Source: BPGL01 sp035463115 (GTDB lineage Bacteria > Actinomycetota > UBA4738 > HRBIN12). From it: a stretch of 64,000 bases of DNA. Below, in pieces: positions 45,261-54,928 of this stretch. Within the stretch, counting starts at the first letter, position 1; every line of letters starts with the position of its first letter. A model generated the notes under the pieces. The model saw only the letters and a program-made list of their open reading frames with translations, did no database searches and was not told the origin of the DNA. The position numbers were made by a program, and so were the translations under genes. The DNA lies in the NCBI GenBank assembly GCA_035463115.1, contig DATHTO010000020.1:15357-79356 (forward strand), given 5' to 3'.

Positions 45261-45785
45261 ATGAGCGATCCCGAACAGACCGCAGGCCCCGCGCAGCCGC
45301 CCGTGGTTCCGGCGGTTCCGGTCGGAGGCGAGACGGCCGGCGGCGGTGACGGCGCCGGCGCCGGCCCGCAGCAGGAGTCGGTCGCCGAGCCCGCGAAGCT
45401 GCTGCGGATCGCGTCGATGGTCCGCGAGCTCCTCGAGGAGACGCGCCAGGCGCCGATGGACGAATCGGGGCGCAAGCGCCTCGCGAGCGTCTACAGCCGG
45501 TCGCTCGGCGAGCTCGGCGAGGCGATCAGCCCGGATCTCCGGGAGGAGCTGGAGCAGCTCGCGCCGCCGATGGAGGGCGTGCCGTCGGAATCCGAGCTCC
45601 GGATCGCGCAGGCGCAGCTCGTCGGCTGGCTCGAGGGCCTCTTCCACGGGATCCAGGCTGCGATGTTCGCGCAGCAGGCGGCCGCGCGCGCCCAGTTCGA
45701 GGAGCTCCGCCGTCGCGGGTTGATGGCGCAGAACCCGCAGCCGGGCGAGGGCCAGCCGCCACAGCGCGGCGGCCAGTACCTCTAG
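45261..45785 (+). CDS. bpa: Bacterial proteasome activator Bpa (DUF2587)
   Basis: A 174-residue protein that forms an ATP-independent ring cap on the 20S proteasome of actinobacteria. The disordered Pro/Gly/Ala-rich N-terminus (1-45) is followed by the conserved helical core KLLRIASMVRELLEE and AQAQLVGWLEGLFHGIQAAMFAQQ. The protein ends in GGQYL, the proteasome-gating tail. The ATG at 45261 is chosen because a TAGGTT -10 box lies seven bases before it. It converges with the second pot operon, the stops nine bases apart. No other proteasome genes are in the window. Confidence 0.95.
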   Translation: MSDPEQTAGPAQPPVVPAVPVGGETAGGGDGAGAGPQQESVAEPAKLLRIASMVRELLEETRQAPMDESGRKRLASVYSRSLGELGEAISPDLREELEQLAPPMEGVPSESELRIAQAQLVGWLEGLFHGIQAAMFAQQAAARAQFEELRRRGLMAQNPQPGEGQPPQRGGQYL

Positions 45786-45794
45786 ACGCTGCCC

Positions 45795-46601
45795 TCAGCG
45801 GACGCGGCCGCCCTCGTCGCGCGTCAACAGCTGCGCCAACAGCACCGGGACGAACGTGATCGCGATCGCGAGCATCGCCACGACGTTCACGACGGGTTTC
45901 GCACGAGGTCGGAACAGGATCGAGAAGATGTAGATCGGCAGCGGCTGCTGCTGCCCCGCCACGAACGTCGTGACGATGATCTCGTCGAACGACAGCGCGA
46001 ACGCGAGGATGCCGCCGGCCAGGAGCGCGCTTCCGAGGTTCGGCAGGATCACGTGGCGGAACGTCTGCCAGCCGCTCGCGCCGAGATCGCTCGACGCCTC
46101 CGCGAGGTTCGGCGACATCCGACGCAGCCGGGCGACGACGTTGTTGTAGACGATCACGATGCAGAACGTCGCGTGCCCGATCACGAGCGTGGTCGTGCCG
46201 AAGGGGACGTCGAACTGCGCGAACGTCGAACGGAGGGCGATGCCGGTCACGATGCCGGGGAGAGCGATCGGGAGCACGACGACGAACGCGAGCGCGTTCC
46301 TGCCGAAGAACCGCGCGCGGTAGACCGCCGCGGCCAGGAACCCGCCGATCGCGATCGACAGCGCCGTCGCGACGAGCGCGACGGTGAGCGAGAGACGGAG
46401 CGCCGACCACAGATCCGAGTCACGGAACGCGATCCCCCACCACCTCGTCGTGAGGCCGGGCGGCGGGAACGTGAACGCCGAGGTCTGCGTGGTGAAGGCG
46501 TAGAGGACCGTCACGGCGAGCGGGGCGTAGAGGAACGCCACGACGAGGAACGTCGAGATCCGCAGGCCCGTTCCCGCCCGCGCCGTCGACGACGTCCTCA
46601 T
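45795..46601 (-). CDS. potC: ABC transporter permease, PotC-like (polyamine system 2)
   Basis: A 268-residue permease with six helices. The EAA loop is EASSDLGASGWQTFRHVILPNLGSA. It is the last gene of the second potA-potD-potB-potC operon and its ATG overlaps the potB stop by four bases. A longer in-frame reading through potB is rejected. Compared with the system 1 permease it has clearly different sequence, so the two operons are not recent copies. Confidence 0.85.
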   Translation of the reverse strand: MRTSSTARAGTGLRISTFLVVAFLYAPLAVTVLYAFTTQTSAFTFPPPGLTTRWWGIAFRDSDLWSALRLSLTVALVATALSIAIGGFLAAAVYRARFFGRNALAFVVVLPIALPGIVTGIALRSTFAQFDVPFGTTTLVIGHATFCIVIVYNNVVARLRRMSPNLAEASSDLGASGWQTFRHVILPNLGSALLAGGILAFALSFDEIIVTTFVAGQQQPLPIYIFSILFRPRAKPVVNVVAMLAIAITFVPVLLAQLLTRDEGGRVR

Positions 46602-47593
46602 AGCGCCTCGAACGCGCCGAGCCGCTTCGCCGCGCCCAGGTAGAGCAGCATGATGGCCATCGCGACGAACGTGAACGCCGCCGCGAGCGGCAGGTTGCCC
46701 GCGACGCCGATCTGCGTGAAGACCATCTGCCCGAGGTACAGCTGCGACGTGCCGAAGATCTGCGGCAGGATGAAATCGCCGAGCGTGAGCGAGAACGTGA
46801 AGATCGATCCCGCGACGAGGCCGGGCTTCGCGAGCGGCAGGATCACCTTGCGGAAGGTCATCCATGGACGCGCGCCCATGTCGCTCGACGCCTCGAGCAG
46901 CGTTCCCGGGACGCGCTCGAGCGCAGCGTGGACAGGCAGGATCATGAACGGCAGCCACAGGTACGAGAAGACGATGAAGAGGCTGAGCTTCGACTGCACG
47001 AGGCTCTGACCGCCGATCAAGGGGGCCTGGAGCAGGAAGCGCAGCACGCCGTCGAGCTGCAAGGTGTCGAGCAACCACGGGAGGACGCCCTCGCCGGCGA
47101 GGATCGACCGCCACGCGACCGCGCCTCGCACGAGGTAGCTCGACCACAGCGGCATGATCACCGAGATGTAGACGAGCAGGCGCATGCGCGGCGACGCGTA
47201 CCGCGCCATGTAGTACGAGACCGGGAAGGCGAGGAACGCGCACGCGACCGTGACGGCGGCTGCCATCGCGACCGTCCGCAGCACGATCTCGCGTTCCGTC
47301 GGGCGGAGCAGCTGCTCGTAGTTCGTGGTGCCGAACTCCCGCACGAGGAGCCCCGTGAACTCCTCGAGCCGGTAGAAGCTGTAGCTGAGGAGCACGCCGA
47401 GCGATCCGAGGTACAGCACGCCCAGCCACAGGAGCGCCGGCAACAGCAGCAACCACAGCTTCGCCCACGGATGGCGATGGAAGAACGAGGAGGTGGCGCG
47501 GAGCATGCCTCCACGCGGCGGCGCCACGTCGGTCACCGCCACCGGACGGCCCCCTGCGGAACGCGCGGACGGGGCCCCACGCGGGGGCCCCAT
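46598..47593 (-). CDS. potB: ABC transporter permease, PotB-like (polyamine system 2)
   Basis: A 331-residue permease with six hydrophobic helices and an N-terminal polar stretch of about 40 residues. The EAA loop reads EASSDMGARPWMTFRKVILPLAKPG. It lies 28 bases after the binding-protein gene and overlaps potC. It should form the membrane channel with the PotC-like subunit. Confidence 0.85.
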   Translation of the reverse strand: MGPPRGAPSARSAGGRPVAVTDVAPPRGGMLRATSSFFHRHPWAKLWLLLLPALLWLGVLYLGSLGVLLSYSFYRLEEFTGLLVREFGTTNYEQLLRPTEREIVLRTVAMAAAVTVACAFLAFPVSYYMARYASPRMRLLVYISVIMPLWSSYLVRGAVAWRSILAGEGVLPWLLDTLQLDGVLRFLLQAPLIGGQSLVQSKLSLFIVFSYLWLPFMILPVHAALERVPGTLLEASSDMGARPWMTFRKVILPLAKPGLVAGSIFTFSLTLGDFILPQIFGTSQLYLGQMVFTQIGVAGNLPLAAAFTFVAMAIMLLYLGAAKRLGAFEAL

Positions 47594-47621
47594 CCGTCGT
47601 TCGTGCCGCGGATCCGACGGA

Positions 47622-48874
47622 TCAACGTCCGCCGATCACCGCGACGTAGTTCGTGACCCACTCGAGGTACGGCACGCAATCGGTCGAACCGTCGCCGCGG
47701 AAGCAGTCCGCCTGCGGGGTCTTCCAGAACGAGATCTGGTCGAAGTTCTCCGACCCGTTGATCGCGCAGCCGTCGGGGCCGAGCAGCTCGTTGTTCTCGC
47801 ACGCCTCAGGGACCGAGGGCACGGCACCGAACCACGCTGCCAGGTCGCCCTGCACCTTCGGATCGAGCGAGTGTTCGAGCCACATGTACGCGCAGTTCGG
47901 GTTCGGCGCGTCGGTGTGCATCATCGTCGTGTCGGCCCAGCCGGTCGCGCCTTCTTCCGGCACGACGCTCGCGAACCCCTTGCCGAGGATGTTCACCTGG
48001 AACGGCCACGACGAGCTCGCGACGGCCTCGCCGTTCGTGAAGTCGTCGATCTGCACGAACGCGTCGTGCCAGTACCGGCCGACGAGCTCACGCTGCTGGC
48101 GCAGCAGCTCGAGCGCCGCGTCGAACTGCTCCCGCGTCAGCGCGTACGGGTCCTCGATGCCGAGCTCGGGGTTGTGCGCCTTGAGGTACAGCGCCGCGTC
48201 GGCGATGTAGATCGCGCCGTCGTAGGCCTGCACCCGTCCCTTGTTCGACTCACCGTCGGGGAGCTGCTGCTCCTCGAACACGACGCTCCAGCTCGTCGGC
48301 GCCTCGTCGCCGAAGACGTCCTCGCTGTACATCAGGACGTTCGAACCCCACTCGTACGGCGCGCCGTAGTGCTCCATCGTTCCGTCGCCGTCGGTGTCGA
48401 CCGTGTGCCACGGGGCGTCCTGCAGACGCTCGTCGACCGTCGAGAAGCTCGGGAGCAGGTCGAGGTTCACGGGCTGGACGGTGCCGCCCTGGATCAGGCG
48501 GAGGCTGGCGTCACCCGATGCGGTGACGAGGTCGAACTGGCCCCCGCCCTCCTGCATCAGCGCCACCATCTCGTCGGAGGTCCCGGCGGTCTTCACGTTG
48601 ACCTGGCACCCGGTCTCCTCCTCGAAGGACGTCACCCAGTCGTACGCCGGCTCGGTCGAGCCGTCCTCGATGTAGCCGGCCCAGGCGATGATGTTCACCT
48701 GGCCCTCGCCGTCGCCGACCTCGGTGATCGGCGGCTCGTCCGGATCGCCGGACGCCACCTCGCCGCCCGTGTCGGTGCCGCCGGTGTCGTCGCCACCCCC
48801 GTCGTCGCCGTCGCCGCACGCGGCCGCGACGAGCGCCAGGATCGCGATGAGCGCCAGCAGGCGCATCCACTTCG

Positions 48875-48878
<4 letters not shown>
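47622..48878 (-). CDS. potD: Polyamine-type substrate-binding lipoprotein (system 2)
   Basis: The binding protein of importer 2, 418 residues. It has a Sec-type lipoprotein signal (MTKWMRLLALIAILALVAAAC, Cys21) followed by a Gly/Asp/Thr linker. The mature domain opens NIIAWAGYIEDGS and contains FDLVTASGDASLRLI. This is a spermidine/putrescine-family fold. In contrast to the system 1 protein, no twin-arginine signal is present. The ATG at 48878 overlaps the potA stop by four bases. Confidence 0.87.
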
Positions 48879-50020
<1,142 letters not shown>

Positions 50021-50102
50021 CGGACCCCCTTCTCCGTCGAGAACCGCGCTATCTTGCCCGGCCGGACCCGGGTCGGCAACGCAGTGGGCGCTATCCGAGC
50101 TG

Positions 50103-51116
50103 CTATCCGACCCGCGGGGTGGGCGTGACACCGCCGCCCGAGCGGCCCTCGGCGCCCTGGCGGAGCCCGCGGATCAACGCGCGCGGAAGGTGCGGTCCGG
50201 CGTAGACGAACGCGGTGTAGACCTGCACCGCGCGGGCCCCTGCGTCGAGCGCACGACGAACGTCGTCCGGCGTCGCGATGCCTCCACAGGCGACCACCGG
50301 CCGGTCCGTCGCGCGGGCCACGGCGTCCACGACCACCGGGGTCAGCTCGCGGATCTCGCCGCCCGACAGGCCCCCTCGGCCGACGGCGAGGCGAGGGTCG
50401 TCCACGGGACGGGTGTTCGAGCAGACGAACCCGTCCGCGCCCGCGTCGGCGGCCACGCCCGCGAGCGCCAGCACGACCTCGCGTTCCGTGTCGGTCGTGA
50501 AGGGCGGCACCTTCACGAACAGCGGGACGTCGATCCGCGCCCGGAAGGACGTCACGAGCTCTCGCAGATGCGACTCGTTGTCTCGATCGCGCCCCCACGC
50601 GACGTTCGGACAGCTCGCGTTCAGCTCGATCGCGTCGGCGTGCGGCGCCACGAGCTCCACCGTCGCGATCGCGTCGCCGACGTCCTCGTCGGCGACGCTC
50701 ACGACGATCGGGGCCACGCGGCGCGCGCGCGCGAGCGCGCGCGCCGCGGCGTCCGCGCCGGGGTTCGGCAGGCCCATCGCGTTCGTGAGCGACGCGGTGG
50801 CGCGGTTCCGTGCGATCCGCGGCTTCGCGTTGCCCCTCCGCGGATGACGCGTGATCGTTCCGCCCGTGACCGAGCCGAACCCGAGCTCGGCAAGGGCGTC
50901 GAGGTGCCGGCAGGTCTTGTCGAACCCGGCGGCCAGGCCGACCGGGTTGCGCAGCGTGAGTCCGGCGACGTCGACCTCGAGCGAGGCGTCCTGCGGGGTT
51001 CCGCCGATCCGCGACCACGGGAGCGGGAGCGAGAGCAGCGCGCCCGCGAGCCGATGCGACGCCTCCGGCGGCAGCGCGAGCATCGCCGGACGCATCGTCG
51101 CTTCGTACCAGCCCAT
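50103..51116 (-). CDS. pyrD: Dihydroorotate dehydrogenase
   Basis: A 337-residue FMN enzyme of pyrimidine synthesis. It has the class 2 (quinone-linked) N-terminus (MRPAMLALPPEASHRLAG) and FMN motifs NPVGLAAGFDK and ACGGIATPDD. The active-site loop reads LNASCPNVAW, with Cys where class 2 enzymes normally have Ser, so the base is of class 1 type. The electron acceptor is therefore uncertain. It diverges from pyrE across 119 bases. Confidence 0.9.
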   Translation of the reverse strand: MGWYEATMRPAMLALPPEASHRLAGALLSLPLPWSRIGGTPQDASLEVDVAGLTLRNPVGLAAGFDKTCRHLDALAELGFGSVTGGTITRHPRRGNAKPRIARNRATASLTNAMGLPNPGADAAARALARARRVAPIVVSVADEDVGDAIATVELVAPHADAIELNASCPNVAWGRDRDNESHLRELVTSFRARIDVPLFVKVPPFTTDTEREVVLALAGVAADAGADGFVCSNTRPVDDPRLAVGRGGLSGGEIRELTPVVVDAVARATDRPVVACGGIATPDDVRRALDAGARAVQVYTAFVYAGPHLPRALIRGLRQGAEGRSGGGVTPTPRVG

Positions 51117-51168
51117 CGCGAAGCATCATCGCAGACCACGGTCGGCGGGTCGCTCCGCGTCCGTGTCG

Positions 51169-51193
51169 GCGACCGTGCCCGGATCACGGTCGC
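51169..51193. promoter_or_regulatory. Perfect hairpin between pyrD and pyrE
   Basis: Nine-base arms GCGACCGTG and CACGGTCGC enclose a seven-base loop in the 119-base divergent region. It lies 43 bases upstream of the pyrE ATG and 53 bases upstream of the pyrD start. An operator or an RNA structure controlling pyrimidine genes is possible. Confidence 0.4.
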
Positions 51194-51235
51194 GGGCCGT
51201 CACGAGCCGGGCCCGCCGTGGGAGACTCCGCCGCG

Positions 51236-51754
51236 ATGGGCGAACGAGGGGACGACGATCTCATCCGTCGGCTCGTGGAGGCCTCGGAGCTCCACGGCGA
51301 CTTCGTGCTCTCGTCCGGCGCTCGCTCGACCGTGTACTTCGACAAGTTCCGGTTCCTCACGCGGCCGGATCTGCTGCGCGATCTCGCCACACGTGTCGCG
51401 GGCATGCTCGCGCCGGGGACGCGGCTGCTGGGCGCCCCGGAAGGGGCCGCGATGCTGCTGGTGGCGGCCGTCGCGCTCCAGACCGATCTGCCCGTGACCG
51501 TCGTGCGCAAGGATGCGAAGGCGTACGGCACGCGGGCGCAGGTCGAGGGCGAGGTGCCGGCCGGCGCCGTCACGACCCTCCTCGAAGACGTCAGCACCAC
51601 GGGGCATCAGGTGCGCCGGGCCGCGGAGGTGCTCGGCGAGGCGGGCGCCACCGTGGCACGGATCGTCCTCGCGATCGACCGCGGCGGCGCCGACCATCTC
51701 CGCGCGGCGGGCTACGACGTCGACGCCGTCGCCGTGCTCAGACCGTCGGCGTGA
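51236..51754 (+). CDS. pyrE: Orotate phosphoribosyltransferase
   Basis: This enzyme joins orotate to PRPP to give OMP. The 172-residue protein contains FVLSSGARSTVYFDKF, the VVRKDAKAYGT loop that supplies catalytic Lys, and the PRPP motif TTLLEDVSTTGHQV. A GTG at 51218 would add six residues; the ATG at 51236 is preferred. It faces pyrD, and its stop is six bases from the convergent ctaG stop. Confidence 0.94.
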   Translation: MGERGDDDLIRRLVEASELHGDFVLSSGARSTVYFDKFRFLTRPDLLRDLATRVAGMLAPGTRLLGAPEGAAMLLVAAVALQTDLPVTVVRKDAKAYGTRAQVEGEVPAGAVTTLLEDVSTTGHQVRRAAEVLGEAGATVARIVLAIDRGGADHLRAAGYDVDAVAVLRPSA

Positions 51755-51760
51755 GGCGAC

Positions 51761-52636
51761 TCATCCGGGCGCGCCGACGCCCTCGGCGAGATCCAGCCGG
51801 TCCTCGAGCCGGCGCTGCCGTTCGTCGTCGTGCCGCTTCCACCCCACCGCGACGGCGAGCATCGCCGGCACCAGCAGGAACGACGATGCGAGCCACATCA
51901 GGACCGCGGCGTCGCGCTGGGACGACAACGCCGCGGGACCCCAGGGCGGCGCCGCCGCGGCGTACGTCGGGTACAGCGGGTCGTTCGCCACGAAGATGGC
52001 GAGCGAGAGGAACGACATCGCCGGCATCGCGAGGAACACGGTGAGCAACCGGACGGGGTGACGCCACGGATGCGGCATCGGGTCCGTGCCGACGACCGGC
52101 CACCACAGCAGCAGCGCGGCGCCGATCCAGAGCCCGTGCTCGACGGCGTGCCAGACCTGCGATCGGAGCGCGATGTCGAACAACGGAGAGAAGTGGATGA
52201 CCCACGGGATCGCCGCGAAGCCGAGCCACGCCACCGCGGGCGTGGCGAGGACACGGAACGGACGCGTCCGCAGCGCCGCCGTCACGTGCCGCGCCGTCCG
52301 CGGCGACGCCGCCCGCAACGCGAGGGTGACGGGCGCGCCGAGCGCGAGGAGCGGTGGCGCCACGAGCGTGAGCAGGACGTGCTGCGCCATGTGCACCGCG
52401 AACGAGACGTCGGCGTAGCGGTCGACCGGCGAGACCAGCGCGAGCGCCGTCACGGCGAGACCGGCGTACCACCACGCCACCGCGCCCCACGGATGCGGCG
52501 TCGCTCTGCGTCGGGACCGGGTCACGGCGGCGGCGTAGGCCGAGCCGACGCCGAGCAGCACGACGACGCTGATCGGATCGAAGCTCCAGGCCGCCCACGC
52601 CGGCCCCTCCGGCGGCACGGGGATCGCGCCCAGCAT
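51761..52636 (-). CDS. ctaG: Cytochrome c oxidase assembly factor CtaG (caa3 type)
   Basis: A 291-residue membrane protein with about seven helices. The conserved SFAVHMAQHVLLTLVAPPLLALGAP, WAVEHG-like QVWHAVEHGLW and FLSLAIF stretches match the caa3_CtaG family, which helps insert copper into the oxidase. The ATG at 52636 is chosen over a start 27 codons upstream. It diverges from the cytochrome operon that it serves. Confidence 0.88.
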   Translation of the reverse strand: MLGAIPVPPEGPAWAAWSFDPISVVVLLGVGSAYAAAVTRSRRRATPHPWGAVAWWYAGLAVTALALVSPVDRYADVSFAVHMAQHVLLTLVAPPLLALGAPVTLALRAASPRTARHVTAALRTRPFRVLATPAVAWLGFAAIPWVIHFSPLFDIALRSQVWHAVEHGLWIGAALLLWWPVVGTDPMPHPWRHPVRLLTVFLAMPAMSFLSLAIFVANDPLYPTYAAAAPPWGPAALSSQRDAAVLMWLASSFLLVPAMLAVAVGWKRHDDERQRRLEDRLDLAEGVGAPG

Positions 52637-52709
52637 GCCGCCATCGTCCCACGACGGACCGTGCGCCGGAACGGCGCGGCGCGGACCTGCGGTTGCGCCG
52701 GTCCCCGCG

Positions 52710-52739
52710 TTGACCATCTCGTCGCCGCGCGGGTAGAAC
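52710..52739 (+). promoter_or_regulatory. Promoter of the cytochrome bcc-aa3 operon
   Basis: A -35 box TTGACC (52710-52715) and a -10 box TAGAAC (52734-52739) are 18 bases apart. The -10 box ends six bases before the ctaE GTG, so the transcript is likely leaderless. Spacing and geometry equal those of the atp promoter. Confidence 0.65.
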
Positions 52740-52745
52740 GGGTGG

Positions 52746-53321
52746 GTGGCAACGACCCCGGGGGCGGCGGCAACGGAGCGTCGCGTCTCGCCGCTGCTCT
52801 TCGGGACCGTGCTGTTCCTCGCTTCGGAGCTCCTGTTCTTCGGAAGCCTCTTCGCCGCCTACTTCGCGCTGCGCGCGCAGACCGTCACCTGGCCGCCGGA
52901 AGGCGTGCAGCTCGACGTCGTCGTTCCGGCGATCGGGACCGTGCTGCTGGTGCTGTCGAGCGTCACGTTCCAGGTCGGGCTCGTGGCGGGCGAACGGGGG
53001 CGACGTTCGGGGCTACGCGCGTGGATCGCCGCGACGCTCCTCCTCGGCATCGTGTTCCTCGGCGTGCAGATCTGGGATTACACACGCCTCGACTTCGACG
53101 TCTCGAGCCACGCGTACGGAACGATCTTCTACGCGATGACCGGCTTCCACGGGCTGCACGTCGCCGCCGGGATCGTCCTGATGCTCGTGATCCTCGGCCG
53201 CCTCGCGCAAGGTGCGTACCAGGACGGCCGTGTCGAGAGCGTGCACGCGATCGGGTACTACTGGCATTTCGTCGACGTCGTCTGGATCGCGCTGTTCGCG
53301 ACCTTGTACCTCCTCCGATGA
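52746..53321 (+). CDS. ctaE: Cytochrome c oxidase subunit III
   Basis: A 191-residue membrane subunit of the aa3 oxidase with five helices. Motifs GTVLFLASELLFFGSLFAAYF, GFHGLHVAAGIV and YYWHFVDVVWIALF are typical of the short actinobacterial form. The start is GTG, six bases after the -10 box. It heads the cytochrome operon as in mycobacteria. Confidence 0.95.
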   Translation: MATTPGAAATERRVSPLLFGTVLFLASELLFFGSLFAAYFALRAQTVTWPPEGVQLDVVVPAIGTVLLVLSSVTFQVGLVAGERGRRSGLRAWIAATLLLGIVFLGVQIWDYTRLDFDVSSHAYGTIFYAMTGFHGLHVAAGIVLMLVILGRLAQGAYQDGRVESVHAIGYYWHFVDVVWIALFATLYLLR

Positions 53322-53339
53322 GCGGATGACCAGGGGCCG

Positions 53340-54095
53340 ATGAGCGATCGACAAGCCCGCCTGTTGACGTGGGTCCTGCGAGCGGGCTTGATCGCGGCGA
53401 TCGTCGGCCAGGTCGCCTGGTCGTTCCGGCCGAGCGTGGGTCGGGCGCAGACCGACGAGGAGGCCCTCGGCCGTCGCCTCTACCAGAGCGGGTGCATCAC
53501 CTGTCACGGCGTCGACGGTCGCGGCACCGAGCTCGGGCCGAGCCTCGAGGACGTCGGAACCGCTTCGGTCGACTTCTACCTCTCGACGGGCCGCATGCCG
53601 CTGGCGAACCCCGGCGACCAGGCCGACCGTCGCCCGCCGGTCTACACCGACCCACAGATCGCGGCCATCGTCGCGTACCTGCGACCCCTCGTGGCCGGGG
53701 GCCCCGAGATCCCCGAGGTCGACATCGCCGGGGCCGACCTCTCGCGGGGAGCGCTGATCTTCCTGGACAACTGCGCGGCATGCCACGGCGCGGGCGCGGG
53801 CGGCGACTCGATCGGCGGAGGCCAGATCGCGCCGGCCGTCGGTGGTGCTTCGCCCCAGCAGATCGTCGAGGCGATCAGGATCGGGCCCGGCCTGATGCCG
53901 CGGTGGGGAGAGACGACGATCGAGCCGGCCGACGCCGACGCGGTCGCCGCGTACCTCGTCTGGCTCCGCGACAACGCCGACGAGGGCGGACTGCAGCTCG
54001 GGCGCGTGGGCGCCGTCGCGGAGGGCCTCGTCGCGATGGTCGTCGGGATCGGATTGATCCTGCTGGTGATCCGGCTCACGAAGGCGCAGCCGTGA
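53340..54095 (+). CDS. qcrC: Di-haem cytochrome c of the bcc complex
   Basis: A 251-residue cytochrome cc with two CxxCH haem sites (CITCH near 52 and CAACH near 143). It is anchored by helices at both ends (about 9-27 and 225-246), so the haem domains face outside. In actinobacteria QcrC carries electrons straight to the aa3 oxidase in a supercomplex. It starts 18 bases after ctaE and its stop overlaps qcrA. Confidence 0.94.
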   Translation: MSDRQARLLTWVLRAGLIAAIVGQVAWSFRPSVGRAQTDEEALGRRLYQSGCITCHGVDGRGTELGPSLEDVGTASVDFYLSTGRMPLANPGDQADRRPPVYTDPQIAAIVAYLRPLVAGGPEIPEVDIAGADLSRGALIFLDNCAACHGAGAGGDSIGGGQIAPAVGGASPQQIVEAIRIGPGLMPRWGETTIEPADADAVAAYLVWLRDNADEGGLQLGRVGAVAEGLVAMVVGIGLILLVIRLTKAQP

Positions 54096-54928
54096 ACCGG
54101 CCCGAGCGCCCGGTCGCGATCGCGCTCGTCGCCTCGATCGTCGGCGCGCTCGGCCTGTTCGTCGTCTACGCGATGGGCGGGCAACCGCAGCTCGAAGGCG
54201 CGCTCCTGTTCGTGGCGCTCGGGGGGCTCGGTGTCGCCCTGATGCTCTGGGCGCGAGGGCTGATGCGATCGATCGCCGATGAGACCCAGGGACGCCATGG
54301 TCCGGCGTCGCCGAGCGACGTCGAGAGCGCCACCGCGGCGGTGGAGGAAGGCGTCGACGAGATCCGGCGTCGACGGTTCCTGTCACGGCTGCTGCTCGCG
54401 GCGGCGGGCGCGCTGGGCCTCGCCGCCCTGTTCCCGGTGCGGTCGCTCGGCGGCTCGCCCGGCGACGAGCTGGCGACGACCGCGTGGAGGTCCGGGTCGC
54501 GACTGACGACGATCGACGGCAACCCCGTGAGCGTCGAGGACCTCGAGCTGGAGTCGTTCGTCACCGTCTTCCCCGAGGACGCGATCGGATCGTCCGACGC
54601 CCAGGCGGTCCTCATCCGCGTGGATCCCCAGCTGCTCGAGCTGAACGACGAACAGCTCGCGGCGACCGTCGACGGCTACCTCGCGTACTCGAAGCTGTGC
54701 ACGCACGCCGGATGCCCACTCGGCCTCTACCTCGCAGCGACGCACGAGCTGCGGTGTCCGTGCCACCAGTCGACCTTCGACGTCCTCGACGGCGGGGTGC
54801 CCGTGTACGGACCGGCGGCCCGGCCGCTCCCGCAGCTGCCGATCGAGGTCGGGGACGACGGCTTCCTGCGCGCCACCGGCGACTTCACGGACCCGGTCGG
54901 CCCGAGCTTCTGGAACATGCCGTCGTGA
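54092..54928 (+). CDS. qcrA: Rieske iron-sulfur protein of the bcc complex
   Basis: A 278-residue subunit. Three membrane helices occupy the first 135 residues, a feature of actinobacterial QcrA. The Rieske cluster motifs are CTHAGCPLG (Cys203, His205) and CPCHQS. The C-terminus closes with GDDGFLRATGDF. The GTG start overlaps the qcrC stop (GTGA). Confidence 0.95.
   Translation: MNRPERPVAIALVASIVGALGLFVVYAMGGQPQLEGALLFVALGGLGVALMLWARGLMRSIADETQGRHGPASPSDVESATAAVEEGVDEIRRRRFLSRLLLAAAGALGLAALFPVRSLGGSPGDELATTAWRSGSRLTTIDGNPVSVEDLELESFVTVFPEDAIGSSDAQAVLIRVDPQLLELNDEQLAATVDGYLAYSKLCTHAGCPLGLYLAATHELRCPCHQSTFDVLDGGVPVYGPAARPLPQLPIEVGDDGFLRATGDFTDPVGPSFWNMPS

Noticed and set aside
50048..50110. 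Three GCTATC copies near the pyrD end as a regulatory array
   Set aside because: Only six bases are shared by all three, spacing is irregular and one copy lies within pyrD coding sequence.
50021..50131. N-terminal extension of the second potA by 37 residues
   Set aside because: It overlaps the end of pyrD, has low-complexity sequence, and a GTG with a G-rich ribosome-binding site lies at 50020.
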